Source: Biomphalaria glabrata
Taxonomy: Eukaryota > Mollusca > Gastropoda > Planorbidae
DNA length: 64,000 bases
Direction: 5' to 3'
Assembly (NCBI RefSeq): GCF_947242115.1
Contig: NC_074725.1
Location: forward strand, 9,958,011-10,022,010
In this document: piece by piece, positions 24,501 to 63,725 of the stretch
Layout: the number at the start of each line of letters is the position of its first letter
Numbering within the stretch: the stretch's first letter is position 1
Notes under the pieces: model-generated
What the model saw: only the letters and a program-made list of their open reading frames with translations
What the model was told of the DNA's origin: nothing
Database searches by the model: none
Made by a program: the position numbers and the translations under genes

Positions 24501-24688
24501 AACAATATGATCAATTAAAAATATGCAATAAAATGCTAATTCACTCTGTTGATGTTGATAGCTTACCTGACCTCTGCTTCTGACGTAACCAGAGTATTTA
24601 TCATTGGAGCACTGTTGGAACGTTTTAATGTTCCACCACTGTTCTGTTGAGGACTTGAAGATGATGATGCAGGCGGGTCAACTTCCAT
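14971..24688 (-). CDS. PABIR/FAM122-family PP2A-B55 regulator, nine coding exons, 440 aa
   Basis: In vertebrates FAM122A/PABIR1 binds PP2A with its B55 subunit and inhibits it, affecting mitotic entry and the replication checkpoint. Coding exons (minus): 24567-24688, 23455-23548, 21627-21709, 20275-20326, 19681-19800, 18175-18266, 17357-17406, 16781-16889, 14971-15571. Lengths sum to 1323 nt with all phases compatible. Family landmarks in order: LKRSNSAPM (about 22-30), DRVTRIKQEE (79-88, the helix aligned with the human B55-contacting segment), ERQHEREIQ, ISQNWDSLSF, SPSPTRAAAK, QCFSPSMQ, PSPSPTRKSF, SLSPIAMRNAVSLKRK, then KKF. Residues 241-440 are a long Ser/Gln/His-rich disordered tail, making it longer than the roughly 290-aa human protein. 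It is mostly disordered, as is usual for the family. No canonical poly(A) signal is seen soon after the stop. Confidence 0.9.
16245..16335. repeat. Three-copy tandem repeat in PABIR intron 8
   Basis: Three units of about 33-40 bp sharing ACAGGAGAAAATAATAAGTT. Confidence 0.8.
16781..16889 (-). CDS. PABIR coding exon 8
   Basis: It joins exon 7 as LKRK-L-ENDGDKWD and continues to ISPPKKFSTG. Acceptor TTTCAG, donor AACAG|GTCTGT. Confidence 0.85.
17357..17406 (-). CDS. PABIR coding exon 7
   Basis: A 50-nt exon encoding SLSPIAMRNAVSLKRK. The acceptor is CTTTTTAG; the donor AAAT|GTAAGT leaves phase 1. Confidence 0.85.
17640..18020 (+). mobile_element. Degenerate LINE 3' fragment in PABIR intron 6
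   Basis: Broken plus-strand frames read FRTGHCLGS and then ETVFHIVFDCP-like residues, the RxxTGH...HxxxxCP tail of RNase H-bearing LINEs. Frame breaks are many, so it is old. Confidence 0.45.
18175..18266 (-). CDS. PABIR coding exon 6
   Basis: It begins QCFSPSMQ, nearly identical to the human QCFSPSLQ, and ends PSPSPTRKSFH. The donor is ATAG|GTGAGT, phase 2. Confidence 0.9.
18755..19290 (+). mobile_element. Degenerate LINE RNase H fragment in PABIR intron 5
   Basis: The translation near 18770-18830 reads NTDESAFKATINSGLDVLL, a decayed form of the YTDGSxxK...GAG core of an I-clade RNase H. Later sequence is too decayed to place. The short open frame at 18913-19101 lies within it. Confidence 0.4.
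19681..19800 (-). CDS. PABIR coding exon 5
   Basis: Forty codons, phase 0 to 0, with RQRSFSESLH and GSPSPTRAAAK. The donor is CCAAG|GTCAGT. Confidence 0.88.
20275..20326 (-). CDS. PABIR coding exon 4
   Basis: A 52-nt exon with acceptor T-run CAG and donor TTT|GTGAGT. It encodes EIQSSIWISQNWDSLSF, aligned with the family's VQTAMQISHSWEESFSL. Confidence 0.88.
21545..21563. repeat. Short interstitial telomere-like repeat
   Basis: It reads TTAACCCTAACCCTAACC: two to three units of the animal telomere repeat in PABIR intron 3. Far too short to be a telomere. Confidence 0.6.
21627..21709 (-). CDS. PABIR coding exon 3 (RIKQEE helix)
   Basis: The acceptor is TTTACAG and the donor GAAAG|GTAAGA. It encodes PPIRSTDRVTRIKQEE and the following charged helix, the best conserved part of the family. 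Confidence 0.9.
21922..23275 (+). repeat. Dispersed repeat starting ACTAGCAGTAAGCCCAGGC
   Basis: The start resembles the repeats at 32691 and 62008 (ACTAGTTGACCCGCGGCG). Inside are two 28-bp direct copies at 22035-22090 and poly-C runs at 22120-22140 and 22612-22623. The end is placed near a TATATATAGTAGAG motif at 23262-23275. The limits are approximate and the type is unknown. Confidence 0.4.
23455..23548 (-). CDS. PABIR coding exon 2
   Basis: The acceptor is a T-run plus CAG. It encodes PPTSFKTATSVALRRLSSSN and a short tail. The donor is AGT|GTAATT, a weaker site chosen because it alone keeps frame with exon 3. Confidence 0.78.
23777..24504 (-). mobile_element. Solo LTR, probably Gypsy-type, in PABIR intron 1
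   Basis: A 728-bp block with TGTTA...TAACA ends, flanked by ATAT on both sides. A TATATAAGAG promoter-like box sits on the minus strand. It is much more GC-rich than its surroundings. No internal coding part was seen, so it is a solo LTR left by recombination. Related but diverged sequence occurs at 62866-63090 and 63812-64000. Confidence 0.65.
24567..24688 (-). CDS. PABIR coding exon 1
   Basis: The start ATG at 24688 is followed by a Ser-rich stretch and LKRSNSAPMI, a family hallmark and a likely phosphorylated RSxSxP site. The donor is GTCAG|GTAAGC, phase 2. Confidence 0.85.
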
Positions 24689-24699
24689 TTTCTTGCAAA

Positions 24700-26222
24700 G
24701 ATTTCAGTTGTTAATCAAATTAAATCCAATACTATAGTTTCTTTAATACATTGTACTTCTAAGAAATGTATGAAATATAGTCTTCAGCCAAAGTAATCCA
24801 AGAAACAATTGAAACAGATAGAAATAAACCACATTGCCACAAGTCAAAAGGAGCAGAAGTAGTGAACAGCTTCCATTTCTGCAAGGTACAGCCTAACAGG
24901 CTCCAAAAATTGTTCGTTATCTTGGTGGTAAACAGTAAACATTGGCTAACACTCTTTTTTTTCTCTCAAAAACAAAACCTAGAAATAAAAGACATACACA
25001 AAAAAAAAGTATCAAGGTTAAAATTTGTATCACACATTAGAGTATCATACATGGTTATAAATTCTAGAAAAAATTAACTAATTATAAAATGCAAGTTCAG
25101 GTAATGATGCCTGACTATAATTAATTAACATTTCCCTTCAGATCTTTTGGTTCATGGGGCTGATAATGTACAGCTCATGAATCGGGTTCTAAGGCAAAGA
25201 GGTAAGGAAGAGTAATGTGGCCAGCTCAAAAACAATTGCCTTAACTTTGCCAAACTAATGTTAATATTAGATGAGTTGATGGACTCAGGGATGCCTTAAA
25301 AGGACCCCAAATTTCAAAATCAAAATGATTTTATTTCTGAAAATCAGAATGCGCTTGGCGCTGTGGCTTCGAATCTCTTAATGGATGGATGGGAGATGTG
25401 CTGCATCTGTTAGATCCTATAATCTATCTCAAGATAGAACCTTTTTTAGTACCTATATAAAAATTAAGTACAAAACACTATTTCCGAATATTAAAAAAAT
25501 AAACGGATTAAATAAAATGCTTTAAATTTTGAAAATTTTGATGAGCAAACTTCAAATTGTTAATATAAATTAAATATAAAACTTTAAAACTGTGTTAAAT
25601 AATTATGTGTATAAGTTTCTTTTCTTTCTCATTACATTCGTAAAAATCTTCCACAAAGCCTCCAGGTTCCCAGCTCATAAGGGGGTGTGTGAACAAAACT
25701 GAAAGTTGAAAGGGGGAGGGGGAGATTGCAAGTAAAAATTTAAGAAATATTGGTTTAGACTTAGATATATCACAGAATCTAAAATAAATTCTAGACAATC
25801 TAGAAACAAGTTCCTATGTTAGTAAGTAGATAGAAAATTTAGCTAAGCATGTTGATTTTGTAAGTTGTCATTGTATTACATGAATCCGAACAACGCGCTG
25901 TTTTTGTGGTCATTACATCTTTATTTTGATATGTAATAATAAACTAGCATGCTGTATAATGTGTGTGTCCAATTTCAAATGATTCTGACCCAATTTCCTT
26001 CCATTTAGCTGTCTTTTTATGTAAGAAAAAAGAATTTCAAATGTGTAAGTTAGGTTGTTTTTTCCAATCTTTATCACTTCCTAGGGTTAATACTATTTTA
26101 TTTTGGCTGGCTAAGTCTATGCTAATGAGCCAGGCAATATTTATTGTTTTTGGAGATGATTTATTTGATTCATAAGCCAAGTTGTTTGTTTCCATACAAA
26201 AAAATTTAATAGGGTGTTTGTA
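24700..26222. other. Upstream flank of PABIR, no gene recognised
   Basis: AT-rich sequence. An acceptor-like GCAAG directly before the PABIR ATG hints at an upstream non-coding exon that I could not place. No domain is visible in the small open frames. Confidence 0.35.
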
Positions 26223-26226
26223 TTAA

Positions 26227-27116
26227 AGGGAAACTCTGATGGTTTTTCAAATTTGAGTTATTGGCATATTTAAATTCTGCGTAAAAAGTTGTAATAGTAA
26301 ACATTTTACCATTTTTTATTTAAATGCTTAGAAACATTTATATTTAATAAATTAGTCAGTAAATTCTTGACATCTAAAAAAAAATGGGGTTCTATGAGAT
26401 TTTGTTTTAAGCTAGTTCATACATCACTTCCCTCAACAATACTGAAAGAGAAACTAAATTTGACCAATCGTATCGCTTCATTCTTACAGTAGCTGTTAGG
26501 CTTAGTGACGGCCTAGTCCAGAGCTATGATACAGTTATATATACATGTATAGATAGATCTAAAAGAATTAGGATAATCAACTCGAGAAAAAGAGTAACAT
26601 TTTCATCTAAGCCTCTCTCTGTCCCAAGAAGTAAATAGATCGTGTGTCTGACTGATACGAACAAACTGGTCAGTGTAAGGCTAGTCGAGACTACATGTAG
26701 TCGGTCATGACAAGACAACCAAACAATAGTGTTTGTTGTGTGTTGAGTGGTCTGAGAAAATACACACTGCCGTGGTTAGTCAAGCATGTAAATCTACTTT
26801 TAATACGCATTTTTTCTTTGCTTACAAGATCCTATATGTAACTGCATAGACCAAGATATATTTCTTTTACGAGAATGTAAACTTTGCTGTATGGTCTCCT
26901 GTTATACAATAAGTCAAAAGATTAAAACACATTTGTGAGGTCACATAGAAACTCGGTGAAAGTCTGACTGTTTTGGATGCGCAGGAAAATTACGTCGGAA
27001 AAACATCAATTACTAAGTTATTATTGCAAAGAAACAAAAAAAGAATCATATATTCATTATCTGTAAATCAAAACACATATTATATCAAAAATTGTCAAAA
27101 CCATCAGAGTTTCACT
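26227..27116. mobile_element. Non-autonomous TTAA element, 890 bp, Kolobok-like
   Basis: TTAA lies at both edges (26223-26226, 27117-27120). The inverted ends are AGGGAAACTCTGATGGTTTT and, from the right, AGTGAAACTCTGATGGTTTT, a 20-bp match with one difference. There is no transposase. The TTAA site with an AGGG-type end fits non-autonomous Kolobok better than piggyBac, but family assignment is inference. Confidence 0.75.
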
Positions 27117-27189
27117 TTAAATTACAAATTTCTTACCAAAATTTATTTCAAACAGCCAGTTTTCGACATAAATGTTAATGATCTTATAT

Positions 27190-27450
27190 TTTCTTATATA
27201 ATACAGACGTTACTTCAAAAAAGAAGATGATTACGTCCTACGCGTCATGCATATTAACCAATGACTTAAATTCTGCCAAGTCACTGGTTTTCCTGGCTAG
27301 CTCAGGCAACCCATTCCATGCTCTAATAGCACTAGGGAAGAAGGAGCACTTTTACAAATTTGTCCTAGCATATGGAATGAGAAATGTGCCTTTATCTTAG
27401 TGTCTTTCTGAGTATTTTATTAAATTTTGTTTTTGTTTGGTGTTGTTTTT
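27190..27450 (-). mobile_element. LINE family A 3' end
   Basis: Inverted copy of the LINE-A 3' UTR and last codons (CTACGCGTCATGCAT, then the reverse complement of SAIRAWNGLPELARK). 5'-truncated near 27450. It abuts the TTAA element. Confidence 0.75.
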
Positions 27451-29639
27451 TTAATGGAGAATAAATGGACAAATGTCTGGAGTGAGCTTGATACATGGAA
27501 TGAAGTTAAATGCCTAGATCTAGACCTACTAGATAGATCTAGATTTATATCATAGAGAGAATAAAGATGATTCAACTATTTAGGTAAGAATAGCCAGTAA
27601 TATACTACAAAAGATCATCTGTATTAGAAATTTATTAAATGAATAAACAAAAAACACAAACATTCAACACACATCTAATCATGCAAACATAAGTCTAAAA
27701 GTCAATGTAGAAGTCACTATCCCAGTGACCTAATTTTGGTAGAATAATAGTGTTTATATTTTTTTGTGTTCGTATTTATGCATAATTTGAAAACATCTTA
27801 ATGATTTCATGTGAGGGGCTATGCCTGGGGATTTTAAAATTTAGATAATATCAGTATAGAATTAAAATCTGTGTTTATTGATACCAAATTTATAGATACT
27901 GAAATAAATTTTGGTGTTGGAATCAAATAATGATAATTATAATAATGTAGTGTGGCAAAATTTGTTTGAATTAAATGAAAACACACAGCCTCTTTGAACT
28001 TAAATATAAAAATATGTATACGTTAGGGGTACAAATATAAGTAGTCATCCTTATTCTCCTTAAACTAAAGAAGATTTTGATATTTCATTTTCTTTTCTAT
28101 GTCAAACCATTATCAAATAATGCAATGTCAAACTTTGAATTTTTATGCTATTGGTGTTCAGTTACTGAGATAGCATAATTATAAACTACTTATTATATAT
28201 AGACTCTAGATCTAGAAAGATCATATTATATGATTATTATGATAGTGTATTCATAGATGATAGACTTTAAGTAACAGAATCATAAGTCAATTAAGTCAAA
28301 AGAATCTAGTTCTATAGACTAGTATAGTATATAGAGTATAATATAGTCAATATAGATATAGAGTATACGTATGTGAGTATAGTCAGTAACAGTATAGACT
28401 GGAGGATAGATCTAGTTAGTAGTCTTCAAGTTAAATTATTTATTTCTAGATCTAGACTAGATCTTTCTAATAGATCTAGAATCTAGACTAGTCTAGAATC
28501 TACTATCTATCTTACTATCTAGATTCTAGACCTAGATTATTCTAGTATTTCTAGTAGTAGTAAACTAAGTAAGTAGTAGTCATTCTAGAATCTAGATAAT
28601 GATCTAGAATCTAGATCTAATTGTACTGTTAAGTCGTAGTCCCCAAGCCCAGTCGGTGGCAGACCCAACATTGCAACTTTACTGACTGTCACTTGACTCA
28701 TTACACAATAAGTGACATTTTTTTTTAGCAGCTGAGCAGATGCAGATCACGAATGAAATACTTTCAAACAAAATAACATACACATTATTATTGCTTTTCA
28801 AATTGAATGAATTGTATCTTGCTTGGAACTTCTTGTACTGAACATCTATTGATTAATTAAATTGAAATAACCAGAAACAGCTTATCACCATGATTATGTT
28901 GTGCATGTATTTTAATTTTTGTTAACAGCCATTTGTCTCATTAACTCAGATAAAAATATCTTTAGCTAGTCTAGATCTAACTAATGTCTATAGAGAATAT
29001 TGGATTTAGAGCGGAAGTCGGAAACGAGACTTGCTTACTTAGCTAACTTAGAGTTGCCAGGCCAGTGAGACTTGTAATGCTAAAACTAAAAGATTATTGT
29101 ACATCTACTGCATGATCTAGAGGTGGACCGTGACTTACAAAAATACAAGTGTTTGTATAATAGAATCTATATATTTAGATTCTAAATTTATATATAGTTG
29201 TTCGTATAGCGAATTTCTCTCAAATGGGTTCATTGCGCCAGGATTTATGACTAGATCTACATGCGCCCTTGGATTAATAATAAGAAAAAAATGTGTTAAC
29301 TGTACGAATTTAGCCTTTTACAAAGCCCATACCAACTCTGTCGGTCTGGTAAAAAGTAGCCACTTGAAATACTGCACCTTTCATTAATCTTCGGAGTCGA
29401 AGACAAGCCTTATTATTATTAGCTTGCAAAAAGAATAAAACAACAATTCAAATTGTACCCTATTATTCCACACCCTGAATATAAACATCCTTTTGCAAGA
29501 ATTTCTGGAGCAGTGACTCTGGTTGCGCAGCATAGTCTAAACGTGGTGACTGCAGCACGAATCGAGGTTAGATGAGAAAAAAACTGCCAAGTCTTTTGCA
29601 TCTTGCTTGTATCCCAGAGTTACAAATAAGAATGTATTG
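27451..29639. other. Intergenic, AT-rich, palindromic TCTAGATC tract
   Basis: Between 28190 and 28640 the sequence is almost wholly built from TCTAGA, AGATCT and TAGTA words. No coding signal elsewhere; the frame at 29130-29387 has no recognisable domain. Confidence 0.5.
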
Positions 29640-30010
29640 CTTGTCTTTTCGTTGTTGTTTTTTTTTTATCTGGCTGAGTCAGGCAAACTATTCCATGCTT
29701 CAATGGATAAAGTAGGCCTAATTTGTCCTAGCATATGGAATAAGATTTTTTTTTGTTTCTTTTTTTTTTTCTTAGTTTTTTTAATGAGTATTTTTTATTG
29801 AATCATGATTTTTGTATTTGTAAATTATGATTCAGTGTTTATTGCATTATTGTTAATTTACTTCTTCATTTTCTTTCTGGAATGTATCTTTTAAGGATTT
29901 CACAAATGGTGTTGCTCTAGTCAAAAGTGAACAATCATTTGTTATAGATTTCACGGCTTTAAATTTTTCACTATTCGAGACATTGATAAATAAGATCAAT
30001 CATGCCGGCG
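29640..30010 (-). mobile_element. Degenerate LINE family A fragment
   Basis: Traces of the GLPELA...AIRAWN tail, the region after it and the TRVTPLVKS block are present inverted (GTTGCTCTAGTCAAAAGTGA). More decayed than the copies at 27190 and 52140. Confidence 0.55.
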
Positions 30011-30039
30011 AACTTTGTTCTTATTCTGGATCTCTTTGG

Positions 30040-30862
30040 TTAATGTGTTAATTTGTATGCCCAGAGTGTACATGCCCAGTGTGTGTTGTACGCCCAGAGT
30101 GTAGAATGCCCAGAGTGTTGAATGCCCAGTCTGTGAAGTGCCATACAACACCAACGCTGGCAGTGGTACTCTTGGTCCAGTAACACACCACCTACACTGG
30201 TATTCTATTTAAAAAAAACAACAACACAAATCTCAAAGGTCCAATGTTAGACTGGAGATGGTAAACTAAAACTCATAAAATCAAAGAGATATAACAAACA
30301 AAAAAATAACTTACCCTAATCAGGGGTCAAAAAGTCCTACAAATTAACAAGTCCAAGAGAATAACACTAAGGCTGCCCACTAGTTTATACAAAGAAAAGA
30401 ATCTTTTTCGGACTAAACACCCGTTTTAAATTATTTGAAATAAAATTAAAAGGCTGAACTCCCTCCGTGAACATAGGGGGACCAACTGACGTCACCGGAC
30501 ATTATGACGTAGGAACAAATCACAGTCAAGTAAAAAGAGTCCCCCCCCCCAAACCGTACATTTCAAAGAGTAGAGAATAGAAGATACACTGTACTAACAA
30601 GGGAAGAGAAACGTTCGTTTTAATATTGGTCGGCCTGGAATGTGTATATGCTAAGCACATCGTTACTAGGTCTATGTGGCTAAAACCTTTGTGTGTCCAA
30701 TTGTTATGTTTTTATTAAAGTATAAAGCCTAATAGGTAACTAGCATGTGAAATGTGTTTATTAACAAACAAACAAACAAAAAATTCAACTAAATGAACAG
30801 CTGAGATTGACTTAATGTCTCTGTTTACGTTTCTAAGTTTAGAATTTGCAAGTTGTCAAGAC
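30040..30862. other. Intergenic, short direct repeats of GCCCAGAGTGT
   Basis: Five near copies of 'TGCCCAGAGTGTA' lie between 30058 and 30135. The rest to 30860 is unassigned; nothing coding seen. Confidence 0.4.
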
Positions 30863-31310
30863 TCAGAGACAGAAATGAAGAAAGACATACAAAGAAAGAG
30901 AGACAGTGATAAAAAGATAGGGACAGACACTATGGGAGAGAGAAAGAAAGACAGAGAGAAAGAAAGAAAGGGATAAAGAAAGAGACAGAGAGAACGACAG
31001 ATAAAGAGAGATAGAGACAGACAGACAGAAATAGACAGGGAGAAAGAAATAGGGACAGAGACAAAGAGAAAGAGAGCGAGACAGAGAGAAGAGACAGAGA
31101 GAAAGAGATAAGGACTGAGACAAAGAGAGAAAGTTAGAGACAGAGAAAGAAAGAAATCAAGACATAGACAGAGAGAGAAAGACAGAGAGAAAGACAGATA
31201 AAGAGAGTGAGACAGATAGAATCAGACAGAGAGAAGAAAAAAGAGAAAGAGAGATCAGAGTTTGGGAGAGAAGGTGAAAAAGAAAGAAAAAAAAAAAAAG
31301 AGGATGTGCG
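30863..31310. repeat. Polypurine (GA/CAGAGA)n low-complexity tract
   Basis: About 450 bp of near-pure purine on the plus strand, built of AGAGACAGAGAGAAAG words. The 86-codon minus-strand frame (Ser/Leu-only) is an artefact of this. Confidence 0.9.
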
Positions 31311-31989
31311 TTTTTTATTTTTCTAGCCTGAATAAACCAGGCGGACTGAGTGCTGCAAATTGTTTGAATTAGATACTTCTTTTGTATGGGTAAATATATA
31401 CGTCTTTTCTATATCTACAGTATAGATTTGATAAACAAAAATTATCATGTGAACATTTAGAAGCTTGAAACCCGTTCAAATGAATCAATAAGAAAGAACA
31501 AAAGAAGGGAAGAGTTTGTTCCCTACTTGTCAATTGTCGAAAAAAAAAATTACTTGAGGGCTCTGTAGTTGGCAACAAGGAGGAATTTGAAGTAGAATCG
31601 GAATAAATGGAAAAAGCTTTGACCGACTCTGCTCGTTTCAAATATTAAGCAGTCAGAATAACATAGATAAATAAATACTAGTAACATTGTAATATAGAAT
31701 TTGTAATTAATATTATTATTTTACACTTAGATCTAGTATTTTGAAACAATCATGCGGCAACATGTCTAAATCTATAAACCATTTGTTTGTCCTTTAAGTG
31801 GGCTTTATGTTTGGTAATAATTGTATAGGCCTAGGCCTACAAGTCATTTTTTTCCCACTACCCATTCTCAAAAAGAAAGATTGCACAATTATTCGTTGCC
31901 CCTAACAAAACACGAGTCAATGTAAAAATAGACCGATTAATTTATCAATTAGTCATGATTAATAACTTCGTTTTATATAGAGACATTAC

Positions 31990-32215
31990 TTCAGGTTAGT
32001 AGACTTTAAAGTAAAGTAGCAATGATACATAGCCTAAAACATTGAACCCTAATCTAATCTAGATGTACTTTTTCTATACGATGACGATATATTAGGTTTT
32101 ACTATAAGAAATTCTTGCAAATAAAACAAGAACATCAAACTAAAATATTATTAAGCCTTTTGGTTAGGCCATTAGAATATGCATCCTTTGTTAGGGACCC
32201 CCCTATTCTATCAAT
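31990..32215 (+). mobile_element. Two rearranged LINE family A fragments
   Basis: The piece at 31998-32055 matches the part coding for KSKVAIIHKTLN; the piece at 32140-32205 matches the earlier part coding for VRPIIEYAS. Their order is reversed relative to the intact LINE, so the locus is rearranged. Confidence 0.55.
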
Positions 32216-32690
32216 ATACTCTCTTAATTTACACGACAAATACCTGACTAAGCCCACACCAGGTCCATAACAGCCCTATCAGTGGAAGAGGGCGTAAATC
32301 AATATTGTCCCGTAAATTCAATTAGCGAAGTTCCATTGTTTGACGAATTAGAAACAATGAGCTTCTTCTGTTTTTCCCTTTAAGTTCTCACAAAACAAAT
32401 ATATTAATAACTGCAGGTGTCGACTTCTTGTTTAACCCAATCCAAATGGTAGCCCGAAAACGGACAGAAATTGAGAAAAAAAATATTACAAGGTAAGTGT
32501 ACATTGTACATAAATAGACATAGGCTAGATCTAGGTAATTTTTACTGATAGGCGGAGTTGTCGAATCGGAGGGCCCATATGGTTTATGTCCTGGTCAGGA
32601 CTGGCATTACTACGCTATATTTTATTCTCCATGTTCTCTCATACAACAAGGTTACAAAGATAGTTTGTCTGGATACAAAAATTCACGATA

Positions 32691-33095
32691 CTAGTCGACC
32701 CACGGTGCAGCATACGCCGCTTTTTGCAGGGCCGGCCTTAGGCCACTAGCAACCTATGCGACCGCTGTGGGCTCCGCACTTTCACACGCCCCGCGCTAAT
32801 TCTAGGTGTAAATTATTAAACTAAACCATTTTATAAGTTATAACAAATTTCCCGCGGCCTCCTGATTTACCAGGAGCTCCTGGAAATCTCCTGATATTGC
32901 AAACTATACGAAAAAGTCCTGGAAATCTCCGGAAATTATTTTAATCTTTTGAAAACTCGTACAAATCTCCTGAAATATATCGAAAAAATTGTCATTGTCA
33001 TAAATATGGAAAACGCCAATCCTACGCGCGATAAAAAAAAAAAGGCATTATGCAATACCCATAATTGTGGAATCTGGTGAAAGAGCTTCTCGCGC
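32691..33095 (+). repeat. Dispersed repeats, ACTAGTCGACCC start and a hAT-like end
   Basis: Starts with the 'ACTAGTCGACCCACGG' motif shared with 62008. At 32726 it runs into GCAGGGCCGGCCTTAGGCC, the kind of end seen on hAT elements. Several CTCCTGAAAT-type short repeats follow. Confidence 0.45.
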
Positions 33096-33109
33096 CTCAA
33101 CAATTCTCG

Positions 33110-33450
33110 AAGATAGATTGAAACATTTGGTAATTCTTGCTATTGAGCGTGATCTATGTAGGAAACAGAATTTTTATGATACGTTGGAGCGTCCAGATGA
33201 CTAGACCAATATATGAGATGAACTGGGCAGTGGTTTCCAAATCAGGGATCTCTCTATATAGTTTTCTTTCTATTGGGGTGTTATGGGGCCTGTATCTTGT
33301 ACGGGCCTCATGGTAAAGAGAACAGTTTTGAAGGACATGGTCAGAATTCTCTGGTGACACTCTAAATGGGCAGATTTCACTGGTTCCAATTTTGAGCTTC
33401 CGGTACACATGTTGTCTCATTCTGTTGTGTCCGGTCCTGAGTCGAAAGAT
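33110..33450 (-). mobile_element. I-clade LINE 3' end (nimbus-like)
   Basis: The minus strand encodes MRQHVYRKLKIGTSEICP, a C-x-rich finger with DHVLQNCSLY and TPIERKLYREIPDLETTAQ, nearly the same as the end of the LINE at 60100-61740. 5'-truncated. Confidence 0.8.
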
Positions 33451-33472
33451 AAAAACAAAGTTTTAGTATTTT

Positions 33473-33968
33473 CAGCATGAATATCAGAAGTTAATAACTA
33501 CGAACTATCAACCACAGACCTATTTCAGCATGAATATCAGAAGTTAAGAACTACGAACTATCAACCACAGACCTATTTCAGCATGAATATCAGAAGTTAA
33601 GAACTACGAACTATCAACCACAGACCTATTTCAGCATGAATATCAGAAGTTAAGAACTACGAACTATCAACCACAGACCTATTTCAGCATGAATATCAGA
33701 AGTTAAGAACTACGAACTATCAACAACCACAGACCTATTTCAGCATGAATATCAGAAGTTGAGAACTACGAACTATCAACAACCACAGACCTATTTCAGC
33801 ATGAATATCAGAAGTTGAGAACTACGAACTATCAACAACCACAGACCTATTTCAGCATGAATATCAGAAGTTAAGAACTACGAACTATCAACAACCACAG
33901 ACCTATTTCAGCATGAATATCACAAGTTAAGAACTACGAACTATCAACAACCACAGTCATATTTCGAT
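33473..33968. repeat. Tandem array, nine units of 53 then 56 bp
   Basis: Units begin at 33473, 33526, 33579, 33632, 33685 (53-bp spacing), then 33741, 33797, 33853, 33909 (56-bp spacing, due to an extra CAA in CAACAACC). Very uniform copies point to recent expansion. It follows directly after the LINE tail. Confidence 0.95.
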
Positions 33969-34179
33969 AATACAAAAAGAAGAGACGCGTACGTATTGAA
34001 AGTGTTGCCGATATTATTGCATTGTTAAGCAGACTGACTACATCAAACCTCAGGGTACGGAGATGCATTAAAAGTATTATTTCATTGTTTATATTCATAT
34101 GTATTCAGGGAATTAATTCATACGAAGATATAGTTCAATGTGAACTTAACTTGATTTTATTGAATGATTATCTAATGCG

Positions 34180-34270
34180 AAAGCCACCTTAACCTGCGAT
34201 ATTTGATGACGGGAGTGTCTCTTCAAAATAGGGTTCCACAGTCACATGAAAAAGTGTTGGAGATGAACGG
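34180..34270 (+). mobile_element. RTE-like LINE 3' tail fragment
   Basis: Close match to 50998-51080 (AACCTGCGATATTTG, then a decayed GLHSHMKK finger segment). Only about 80 bp. Confidence 0.6.
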
Positions 34271-34738
34271 GCCCAAAATATGAGAGAGTGTATATGTCAG
34301 GGGTGCATTTTGAAGCGGGTCTTTCCAAATCAAGTCAAAAGTCTTCATAGTCTTGTTTTTTTTTTTAACCCATGCCAGCCGCCATTCTACGCTGCTCTGC
34401 ATAGGTTTGGGATGGGCGCTAATAGTCTTTAATAATGAAGGAACATCTGAAGATTTATTACAAATTATGTAAATTCAACACGATGTATTTCAGTCAAAAT
34501 ATATATTGGTACGGTATATTAGAATCGGGGGCAGAGGCGAAGCATATTTGCATGATGGGCGGATTCTGACGAAAGAATCTCCATATCGCTCTGGGCTTCC
34601 TCAAGAATGGGGCCTTGGCGCGGCTTGGGCCATCGATCCTGCTAGCGACCCCCAAAGGCCGGATCTGTGGGCAAAACATTGTGTTTTCTATTTACAAGTT
34701 ACGAAACTGTTAGCGTCTCTCTTCTTTGTTTTCTCCAG

Positions 34739-63725
<28,987 letters not shown>

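Noticed and set aside
30863-31123. 86-codon Ser/Leu-rich frame
   Set aside because: It is a translation of the polypurine low-complexity tract.
33473-33968. CRISPR-like array
   Set aside because: Units are adjacent tandem copies with no unique spacers, in an animal genome.
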